Source: a virus. From it: a stretch of DNA of 47,187 bases. Shown here one piece after another: positions 40,899 to 47,187 of this stretch. The translations under genes and the position numbers were made by a program. The notes beneath the pieces are model-generated. The model was given only the letters and a program-made list of their open reading frames with translations. It did not search any database and was not told the DNA's origin. Location: positions 1 to 47,187 of the IMG/VR virus record IMGVR_UViG_3300044825_003138; one strand, given 5' to 3'. Positions within the stretch are counted from its first letter, which is position 1. Every line of letters starts with the position of its first letter.

Positions 40899-41492
40899 CT
40901 ATAGCAGTTTTGTCCAGGGATCTACGGATTCTTGGGCATTTTCTTTTTTGGGAACCATCGGCGCTTGCGGCTTAGGCATTGCGGGCATCTGCATGAGGAT
41001 GCTCTGCATTGTCGCCACCTGTTGCTTGAGAGTCGTGTTTTCGGCGACTAGAGCTTCGGCTTGGTTGCGTGCCCACGCTGTGGCGTTAGCTGTGAGTTGA
41101 TCTAGGACGTTCTCCGGGTGCGGAAACTTGTAAAACGTACCCGCCTCTGTCGAGACCTTTTGTCCCCCTTGGTTTTCGGCCAGGGATTCCAGAAAGGTTT
41201 CGATCCGCTCTAGGTCTACGCCTGTTTCGAAAGCAAGCTCTTGGGGAACCAGCATCCCCATGTTCTTTGTGTAGAGAGCTGTAAATTTCTGAGCGACTCT
41301 TAAGCTTTCCGCTCGATCTTCTTTTTGTTTCCTTGTTAACTCGCTTGCTGATGCGGCTCCGGCCAGCAACCCACCCGCAGCGGCAATCGCCGTGGACAGG
41401 TGGGCAGGCTGAACGAGAGCAACGGTGAAGGTCAGCACACCGCCGAACAGCAAGGTTGCGCCGTTAAGCAGACTCGACGGGGATTTGATCAT
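40899..41492 (-). CDS. Membrane protein with cytoplasmic coiled region (197 aa)
   Basis: ATG 41492 is preferred; a GTG at 41522 would extend it by ten residues into the primase gene. N-terminal segments SLLNGATLLFGGVLTFTVAL and ALVQ...STAIAAAGGLLAGAAS give two membrane helices. The rest is cytoplasmic-like, with VAENTTLKQQVATMQSILMQ and a proline-rich MPAMPKPQAPMVPKK. It overlaps the primase 3' end, so the two are coupled. Could anchor replication to membranes; this is inference. Confidence 0.65.
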   Translation of the reverse strand: MIKSPSSLLNGATLLFGGVLTFTVALVQPAHLSTAIAAAGGLLAGAASASELTRKQKEDRAESLRVAQKFTALYTKNMGMLVPQELAFETGVDLERIETFLESLAENQGGQKVSTEAGTFYKFPHPENVLDQLTANATAWARNQAEALVAENTTLKQQVATMQSILMQMPAMPKPQAPMVPKKENAQESVDPWTKLL

Positions 41493-44232
41493 GAGCTTCG
41501 AAGGCCGGTTTCCAGAGAGCACTGTCAGGGTTAGAAGCCCACTCGACCGGAGACGGTAAGCGGTTTGAACCGGCCGCCGCTCGATCGGTCGAGGGGTCGT
41601 ACGGCTTCAATCGTAGTCCGGTGAATACGGCTTTGCCATTCACAAACTTAGGCCCAACACCCTCGACCTTGAGCACGTTCCTAATGGTTTCTTTCAATCG
41701 GTCAACGAAGCGAGGTTTTGCTGAGTGCTTGTATCCGTTTGATTTGCAGAAATTGACGTAGCTCGCATACAATTCTGTGTATGCGTTTTTAACGAACATA
41801 CCCTTCTCAGCCTCGTCCGTGTTGGGTCTGAAAGCACCAGCTCCGATCAACCCGTGGCTATTAGGTGCGTACATCGTGCACTCCGCTAGCCAAGCCACAT
41901 ACGGATTGTTGAAGATCAGCGCTTCGAGGTTGGTCGCGTTGAGCGAAGGAACGTGCTTAACGGGGTTAGCCAGCACGTCGCGCATTTCATCGAAGGGCAT
42001 ATCGAGAGCCCAGGAGACCACACCGCTCAGCTCGGGGACAAGGTCGCCCTCCAATCGATCTGCGTATACGTTCAGAAGGTCGCGCCGCTGGGACGCCGGT
42101 ACGACCTTGTCCATAATGATCGTTAGGCGGCGACGCTCTAGACCGCTGCTGATGTCCGAGGAGCTGATATGCTCGTTAGATGCGATACAGACCAGTACTT
42201 CTGGCTTGAAGTTAATTACTTCTTTACCATATTTACGCTCAGCTCTCAGCGTATCTGATGCGGACGTAATCTTTTTTAGAACATCTAAGCGTTTGTTAAA
42301 GTTAGCCTCGTCTGTAAGTAGCAGAAGTTTCTTGCCAATTAGGTTGTAGCATTCAAACTTATTTGTTTCGATCGTTTCCAGGTTACTGGTGTGAGTACCG
42401 GAGAACCCAGCTAGTGCAATCAACAGCTGCTGCATTGTTGATTTACCTGTTCCACCAGGACCGACGAGGTGGAGGAAACGCTCCCCCGTGGTGTACCCCG
42501 TCAGAAGCGCACGGCAAAACGCCCGAATGATGATCTTCTTGTCCCGCCCGATGCACGAGTCCAACCACGCGTGGAAGTTTGGACACTGAGCGGCTTTGTC
42601 GTACGGAAACGCGAGCTTGCTGCGTAGATAGAGCTCTTTCTGGCTGCCCTCCTGGAACCCCATCGAGTTCCCGTCTAGGACACCGTTTTTGAAGGGGATC
42701 TGCCCTTTGCTGCTGCTCCAGATGGACACCCGTCCACCGTTCACAGATTTAAGCAGTTTGCCTTTGAGGATCTGGAAAACCGAGCTAACGGTCGATGCGC
42801 TGTAGCGAGGCATCACACCCGCAGCTACAAATGTATCTAGTGTTTTTATAATCCTTCGTTTGATGTGCTGTTCGTCTTGTACGTACCAGATACCTTCGTC
42901 TACGTCGTATGTGAAGAACTCATCCAAAGAGGAGTCAAACAGAAATTCATTACCGTAATTATTGACGATGATATCTGCGACATCGTTCTCAGAAAATTGA
43001 CGGTTTCCCTGCTGCAGCTGGACCAGCTGAGCCGGAGTCGACGGCGTGGAGGCCATGGGATCGGGGGGTGTAGATGTTGATGTTGGTGTTGCTGCCGGTT
43101 TCGTATCCATCTCTCGAACTAAATCGTCGAAAGTGAGTACGGAGTTGGCTGGCTTTGGTTTTTTCGACGCGATTTCTGTACGTACATTGTCCGTACACTT
43201 TGCTTCGAAAATTTCTCTGTGAGTGCTCTTAAGTCTCTTCCAGGCAGCTAAAGACCCATCGTCTGACGCCATGACCACAGCGGGCTGCAGCGTTTCAGGA
43301 TCTGTGATGCTGTTCAGGATCCGGTTGAATTTGCCATCCAGCACAGGGTCGTATTCGTAGACATTCTCGAACACCCGGTGTGCGGTTGTCAAGGGCTGTT
43401 CGCGTGTCGCAATGCCTTGAGCGTTCAGCCAGTTGCTCCAGCCGATGATTTCCTTGAGGGCAATCGCCAGCGCAAAGGAGCGGTCTTCAACTTCTTCGCC
43501 ATCCAGCATTGACCGGACTGTGCTGCTGACCAGGCGTTCGAGGTCAACCCCCTCCGGCGATTGCTGCGTGTTTAAGTGCTGCTCCGCATCCCGTACCGCC
43601 TCTTCCGGAGGAGGCAGCGTGGCATATACAGCGTATGCCTCATCAATCTTAGATGCCGGTATGAATTTATCTGTGACTACCAGTAAGCTAGAAGTTCCTT
43701 TTCCGCCGTAAAATAAATTGACGGCTTGGGTAGCACGCCTGTCCGATCCTGGTATTTGTTGCGCAATGTGCCTGGTAAACCATTGGTAGAACCCGGCGTC
43801 GATGATTGGTTTCTCTAAACCGAACACCAAACGAAACCTAGGCCAAGTCTCTGTGTGAGACGGAGACAGGTAGGCGAGACTCAGATATTTATTACAGATG
43901 TTTAATTCTAGTGCCTGAGCTACGTCCAGTTCTTGCTTTTGTATCTTGTTGCCGTCTTTATCTTTTCCATCTGCTTGGTTGTCGATGTCAATGATGATTA
44001 AACCGGCTTTGATTGCACCGGTATTGCCCTCGCGTCTTCGCCCATCGACGAGGTGCCAGGCACATAAGCCAGCTTGCTGCGTGGTGACAGCATCAGCTAG
44101 TGCCGCGATGTCCTTTTCTTGAGGAAGCCAGTTGTTGTTGAAAGCGGCGAAGTTGCCCCCCGCCGCGATCTTGCCCGTCGCAGGGTTGACGTACTCAGAG
44201 ACTGCGTAGTTGATTGAGAAGAAAAAGTCCAT
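41464..44232 (-). CDS. Primase-helicase (AEP/PrimPol-like plus D5-type SF3 helicase), 922 aa
   Basis: N-terminal ~280 residues resemble an archaeo-eukaryotic primase domain (GAIKAGLIIIDIDNQ with the acidic hhDhD motif, then SLAYLSPSHTETWPRFRLVF). The C-terminal part has a D5-type N-terminal region and an SF3 helicase: Walker A GPGGTGKST near residue 590, then KKLLLLTDEANF, and the sensor IASNEHISSSD. Such proteins prime and unwind DNA in phage and plasmid replication. A proline/threonine linker (PAATPTSTSTPPDP) joins the halves. It anchors the replication module. Confidence 0.88.
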   Translation of the reverse strand: MDFFFSINYAVSEYVNPATGKIAAGGNFAAFNNNWLPQEKDIAALADAVTTQQAGLCAWHLVDGRRREGNTGAIKAGLIIIDIDNQADGKDKDGNKIQKQELDVAQALELNICNKYLSLAYLSPSHTETWPRFRLVFGLEKPIIDAGFYQWFTRHIAQQIPGSDRRATQAVNLFYGGKGTSSLLVVTDKFIPASKIDEAYAVYATLPPPEEAVRDAEQHLNTQQSPEGVDLERLVSSTVRSMLDGEEVEDRSFALAIALKEIIGWSNWLNAQGIATREQPLTTAHRVFENVYEYDPVLDGKFNRILNSITDPETLQPAVVMASDDGSLAAWKRLKSTHREIFEAKCTDNVRTEIASKKPKPANSVLTFDDLVREMDTKPAATPTSTSTPPDPMASTPSTPAQLVQLQQGNRQFSENDVADIIVNNYGNEFLFDSSLDEFFTYDVDEGIWYVQDEQHIKRRIIKTLDTFVAAGVMPRYSASTVSSVFQILKGKLLKSVNGGRVSIWSSSKGQIPFKNGVLDGNSMGFQEGSQKELYLRSKLAFPYDKAAQCPNFHAWLDSCIGRDKKIIIRAFCRALLTGYTTGERFLHLVGPGGTGKSTMQQLLIALAGFSGTHTSNLETIETNKFECYNLIGKKLLLLTDEANFNKRLDVLKKITSASDTLRAERKYGKEVINFKPEVLVCIASNEHISSSDISSGLERRRLTIIMDKVVPASQRRDLLNVYADRLEGDLVPELSGVVSWALDMPFDEMRDVLANPVKHVPSLNATNLEALIFNNPYVAWLAECTMYAPNSHGLIGAGAFRPNTDEAEKGMFVKNAYTELYASYVNFCKSNGYKHSAKPRFVDRLKETIRNVLKVEGVGPKFVNGKAVFTGLRLKPYDPSTDRAAAGSNRLPSPVEWASNPDSALWKPAFEAHDQIPVESA

Positions 44233-44305
44233 GGTCTCCTGACGTCAGGTCATTCTGCCACGAAACCCCTTGCGGCGCAGTGGAAGGCGCCCTTAAGAAG
44301 GTGTT

Positions 44306-45082
44306 TCACTTATTGGCAGATTCATAAAATTGCCGCAAAACCTGCAGCCATTGTTCAACGTGTTTTTCGACTTGTGCTCTACTAAAAGTGAAAACTTGAA
44401 CGGGGTACTCTGGCAGTGGAGTCGATACGATTATCTGGGTCTTGTCTATTTTTATGTCTAGACAAGTTTCCGCTGCCAGTGTGTAAGCAGCCAATTGTAG
44501 CTGCGTTTTCTTTAATTTAAAGACTCCGCTTATTAAGGATTTTTTGACGTTATCTGGAAGGTTATCTTTTGCTTTTGGGAAGTTAGCCGAGTAGGGACCT
44601 ACTGAAGTTTTGAAGTCGCCGAGAATAATTTCTCCATTTACATCTCTGTAAATGATGTCACAGCAACCGGCATATCCGTGACCTGTATTTTCGTCGTAGT
44701 AATGTATCCTGCCGATACCGTCTTCTCCGACATACCGAGACCACTGAGGTTGGTTGTACGGCTTTTCACTCCATAAAACGGTTCCTTCGTCCAGAAGTTC
44801 ATCTAATTTTTCCGGCATACCTTTCCAGTATGCGAGAACATCATCCGCAGGGTGTACAGCTAGCCCTCTGATGTAGTTCTCTACAGCGTTGTGGATGAAG
44901 GAACCTCGCGCAGCAGCGTTTTCTAGCGCACCAGGATTCATCAGATTCCAGTGCGCTAGTTTTTTACGCGTTTCCTCCGTCTGCGTGGCCGATAGGACAC
45001 TTGTAACGGATGGGAGAGGTTTGGGTACTCCTGCGCAGTTGTAGTGCCTCAGGCCGTTTAGCGTAACTCTGGTTTGGGACAC
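44306..45082 (-). CDS. PD-(D/E)XK exonuclease, Cas4/RecB-like (258 aa)
   Basis: GTG start. H64 in GSFIHNAVENY, E106 in VLWSEKP, D142 in GYAGCCDIIYRD, and D156-x-K158 in IILGDFKTS give the RecB-family nuclease motif order, with LQLAAYTLAAE after it. Such enzymes resect DNA during recombination or degrade host DNA. The pair of cysteines C140-C141 might be incidental. The gene lies directly upstream of the primase-helicase on the same strand. Confidence 0.87.
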   Translation of the reverse strand: MSQTRVTLNGLRHYNCAGVPKPLPSVTSVLSATQTEETRKKLAHWNLMNPGALENAAARGSFIHNAVENYIRGLAVHPADDVLAYWKGMPEKLDELLDEGTVLWSEKPYNQPQWSRYVGEDGIGRIHYYDENTGHGYAGCCDIIYRDVNGEIILGDFKTSVGPYSANFPKAKDNLPDNVKKSLISGVFKLKKTQLQLAAYTLAAETCLDIKIDKTQIIVSTPLPEYPVQVFTFSRAQVEKHVEQWLQVLRQFYESANK

Positions 45083-45120
45083 ATTTTTGTGTCGATTAAC
45101 CTTTAGTTTACTATTTGATT

Positions 45121-45486
45121 TTAGAACGACATCTGAAACGGTCGAGAGTCTGTATCTTCGTCATCGTCATCGTCTTCATTCTGGTCCTGCTCAGTGCTTT
45201 CGTCTTCATCGGAATCCAAAAAGAATTCAGATTTTTGGTAATTAAAATCCCTGTTATGGCTGCTCAGCTCTTCGGCGAGGCAAAGACCTGCGCAATAAGA
45301 GTCGGTAATAATCTCCGCGCACTCGGAGGCAGATCTAGCGGTTCCCTCAGGTGAGACGCACTCCTGGAGGAGTTGTTCTGATACCAATAGGGCTGTAATT
45401 TTTTCGAGAAGTGTATTTGTTTTTGTGAGTTGATCCAGAACATCTCGTTGAAATTTGTCGAACTTTTGGCGGCGAGTCATTGTCAT
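45121..45486 (-). CDS. Acidic-tailed hypothetical protein (121 aa)
   Basis: ATG 45486 overlaps the previous stop (ATGA); a second ATG two codons on is an alternative. The N-terminus is a helical FDKFQRDVLDQLTKTNTLLE domain, and the C-terminal 36 residues are almost all D/E, ending RPFQMSF. An acidic tail ending in an aromatic residue is a feature of SSB and T7 gp2.5, which bind partners through it. No OB-fold is visible, so it is at most an analogue. Lies in the replication module. Confidence 0.65.
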   Translation of the reverse strand: MTMTRRQKFDKFQRDVLDQLTKTNTLLEKITALLVSEQLLQECVSPEGTARSASECAEIITDSYCAGLCLAEELSSHNRDFNYQKSEFFLDSDEDESTEQDQNEDDDDDEDTDSRPFQMSF

Positions 45487-46025
45487 GTTAAAGAGGGCAG
45501 AGGGTCGACACGGTCCCAGTCCAGACCAAAGGTTATCTGAGTTCCGTCGTGCCACTGCTCAGGGCGTTGGAAGACAAACCAGCAGCTGGTGACGGAATCC
45601 CGCGTGGAACCGATGGCTCGGAATTTAGGACGTGGATTGAGAACAATCATATTGCTGATCTTGTTTGCTAACAGAAAGCTTTTACGTTTGGCTACTGGTT
45701 CTATGAACGACAGCCTGTCTAGAACGGCTATACCTTGTGTTGCAATCTGAATACCGTATTCAAGTATATACTCTGTGTAGTCTCCTAAACCTGTTGTTGC
45801 TGCTATGACCCAATCAAACTTTTTTTCTTTCTGGCCGACCCACCAGACAGGATCCATTAGGTTTGTTTCGTCCTTGTTCTCGACGACGTTAAAGTTGTGA
45901 CGTCTGAGCTGGTCGCTCAATATCGACAGCGGATCGAATGGGACTAGAACTGAGCCTGTGATGAAACTGTGCTTTATCAACGCGTGGGTGACGCCGTTTG
46001 GGAGCTGATAGAAGGAGTCTGCCAT
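45483..46025 (-). CDS. Methyltransferase-like protein lacking the catalytic NPPY motif (180 aa)
   Basis: Reads like phage DNA methyltransferase-fold proteins: FDWVIAATTGLGDYTEYILE where NPP(F/Y) should follow the strand, then GIAVLDRLSFIEPVAKRKSF, MIVLNPRPKFRAIGSTRDSV and a WFVFQRP strand. The catalytic segment is replaced by AATTG (residues 75-79). It may be a structural or regulatory relative. Sits upstream of the acidic-tailed protein, and divergent from the NblA-like gene. Confidence 0.55.
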   Translation of the reverse strand: MADSFYQLPNGVTHALIKHSFITGSVLVPFDPLSILSDQLRRHNFNVVENKDETNLMDPVWWVGQKEKKFDWVIAATTGLGDYTEYILEYGIQIATQGIAVLDRLSFIEPVAKRKSFLLANKISNMIVLNPRPKFRAIGSTRDSVTSCWFVFQRPEQWHDGTQITFGLDWDRVDPLPSLT

Positions 46026-46117
46026 TGGTCTGGGTTTCGAGCTGTCAGAGTTTAACCAAAATTTCCGGTCTATCCGGTAAATGCTGCCTATTATGACGTC
46101 AGTGCATTCTGTAGATT

Positions 46118-46366
46118 ATGTTAAATCTGGAATGGCTTAATACAGAGCAGGAGTTTTTACACAAACGAGTTTGCGAAGATTTCGCCAAGCTTGATCGAGA
46201 GCAAATGAAAGTGGTTTTTGAATCTGTGCATAAACAGTATTTAGTTAGGAACAGTTTATTCTCTCGTCTAGTTTCTTGGTGCGCAAGGAATGGGGTTATT
46301 CTTCCTGCTTTTGATGAGTTGCTCTCTCCAAAAGAGGTTGCGCACCCGACCCTCTTAGAAGAATAA
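46118..46366 (+). CDS. nblA: NblA-like phycobilisome degradation protein (82 aa)
   Basis: The N-terminal ~55 residues follow the NblA family: TEQEFLHKRVCEDFAKLDRE then QMKVVFESVHKQYLVRNSLF, with the EQEF, L-REQ, and (Y/H)KQ(Y/L)-VR elements in the same order and spacing as cyanobacterial NblA. Here a 25-30 residue C-terminal extension (ARNGVILPAFDELL) is added. NblA binds phycobilisomes and guides their proteolysis. It is a single forward gene among reverse replication genes, with a terminator of its own. Confidence is limited because the family is short. Confidence 0.6.
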   Translation: MLNLEWLNTEQEFLHKRVCEDFAKLDREQMKVVFESVHKQYLVRNSLFSRLVSWCARNGVILPAFDELLSPKEVAHPTLLEE

Positions 46367-46371
46367 AAAAA

Positions 46372-46389
46372 AGCGGCCGTTAGACCGCT
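46372..46389. terminator. Hairpin between the NblA-like gene and the reverse replication gene
   Basis: AGCGG (46372-46376) pairs with CCGCT (46385-46389). Reverse-strand reading gives the hairpin followed by a run of T (8 in a row), ideal for ending the right-hand reverse gene; the forward side has CTTT only. Confidence 0.7.
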
Positions 46390-46416
46390 CTTTACCTTGG
46401 CTCAGATAACTCTAGC

Positions 46417-47187
46417 TTAAAAATCGATCCCCAGAGCTTTGGCTTGCTCTGCGGTTAGCTCGATTGGTTTTTTTGCTTTGGCGCTAGGCGGCTCATTTTC
46501 GACTTTTTCTTCTGCTTCCGCAGATTTCAAAGCCTTCGCTGGCGCCGCGCTAGCGAATGAGCGCTCTGGAGGGGTTCCTCTCTCAGCGGCGAATCGAGCT
46601 TTGATCTCGGTGTGATCCGCCCCCAGGGGTAGTTCCACTAAATCGGAGCCAGGGATATGGGACTTCAATGCGGATGCGCATAGATTCCCTCCCTTATCGA
46701 CAAGCCAGCTGTTGATATCCTCAATCAACTTTGTTTCTTCATCATTTGATGGCGGTCGATCCGAGAATTCGAGAGCGTTGAAGTTGATTTTCGCGCCGTC
46801 AGCACCGGTCATGGGATCGCGCTCATTGAAGCTGCGAGTCACGAATTTCGTCGTGGTAATGACTGATGCGCAGTTAATTCGATTGTTGTAGAGAGTTTGG
46901 AAATAACTAATGAAGTTCTTTTGCGAAGATTTACCCGAAATCATTGAGGTCGTGACGCAACGGGGCGGAAGCAACCTGTGATTTGGGCTCACTCCGATGT
47001 ATGCGATGCGCAAGAATTCTTCTTGATTGCGCATACCGAGGTTGCCAAAGTACGGAGTGAATCCGACTAAAACAAACTCGATTGGAATACCGTTGTCGTT
47101 TCGATCGACAATGGCAGAATCCGGGTCGACGTCGGACTTCCAGCGTCGGGCTTGGAGATCAATACGAAGTGTGTGCGGCGGTACGTT
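46417..47187 (-). CDS. Hypothetical replication-module protein, N-terminus outside window
   Basis: The frame is open to the right edge, extending the first visible ATG (47034) by at least 51 codons, so the start is outside. The body includes IPIEFVLVGFTPYFGNLG and LRIAYIGVSPNHRLLPPRCV, a globular mixed-fold domain; the C-terminus is a charged Ala/Lys/Glu linker ending in a conserved-looking AEQAKALGIDF peptide. A single-stranded DNA-binding or recombination role would suit the location but no motif proves it. Confidence 0.7.
   Translation of the reverse strand, partial: NVPPHTLRIDLQARRWKSDVDPDSAIVDRNDNGIPIEFVLVGFTPYFGNLGMRNQEEFLRIAYIGVSPNHRLLPPRCVTTSMISGKSSQKNFISYFQTLYNNRINCASVITTTKFVTRSFNERDPMTGADGAKINFNALEFSDRPPSNDEETKLIEDINSWLVDKGGNLCASALKSHIPGSDLVELPLGADHTEIKARFAAERGTPPERSFASAAPAKALKSAEAEEKVENEPPSAKAKKPIELTAEQAKALGIDF

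Noticed and set aside
1-47187. HIP1 (GCGATCGC) sites as a sign of a freshwater cyanobacterial host
   Set aside because: Only partial matches such as GCGATCGA are seen, so this gives no host information.
1-47187. tRNA genes
   Set aside because: No cloverleaf with a CCA-like acceptor and a T-loop GTTCRA sequence was recognised in gaps between genes; GGTTCAACGACTAA at 9343 belongs to the group I intron core.

Overview
This window is part of the genome of a double-stranded DNA tailed phage, most likely a cyanophage. The phage assignment rests on a terminase large subunit, a portal, an intron-split major capsid gene, many virion and fibre proteins, a lysozyme-type endolysin and a primase-helicase. 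The cyanobacterial host is inferred from an NblA-like (phycobilisome degradation) gene, thyX, speD and many small proteins of the kind seen in marine and freshwater cyanophages. No tape-measure protein is visible, so a short-tailed particle is likely but unproven. Both ends cut genes (terminase on the left, an unknown replication-module protein on the right).

Layout. 1-5.1 kb: packaging and small virion-associated genes with two glycosyltransferases. 5.1-12.2 kb: portal, an overprinted scaffold-like gene, the major capsid gene interrupted by a group I intron carrying a LAGLIDADG endonuclease, a second abundant head protein, and strong hairpin terminators. 12.2-19.3 kb: a helix-hairpin-helix protein, an HNH endonuclease, connector and internal virion candidates, a protein with a SWIM-like zinc motif, and a repeat fibre. 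19.3-20.2 kb: a reverse-strand pair, a Dps ferritin and an excisionase-like HTH protein. 20.3-23.1 kb: forward virion genes including a transglycosylase with a degenerate LytM domain. 23.1-26.3 kb: a reverse-strand island with a methyltransferase-like protein, HTH proteins and two proteins sharing a CVNPYH motif. 26.3-33.3 kb: a divergent control region, a double-HTH regulator, then fibre genes, with a tyrosine integrase C-terminal relic between them. 33.3-40.9 kb: HNH genes, an exostosin-like glycosyltransferase, speD, a reverse-strand membrane-protein cluster next to a lysozyme/C39 endolysin, small genes and thyX. 40.9-47.2 kb: the reverse-strand replication module (primase-helicase, PD-(D/E)XK nuclease and unknown proteins) with a single forward gene, the NblA-like one, embedded in it.

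How the genes work together. Forward genes build the particle and its fibres and lyse the cell. The right-hand reverse genes copy DNA. ThyX would raise dTMP supply, SpeD polyamine synthesis, Dps could bind iron or protect DNA, and the NblA-like protein could release amino acids from phycobilisomes. An integrase relic together with an excisionase-like gene suggests descent from a temperate ancestor. At least six HNH- or LAGLIDADG-type nucleases, plus two more possible ones, show heavy homing-element traffic. All function calls come from reading motifs by eye; no database search was possible.
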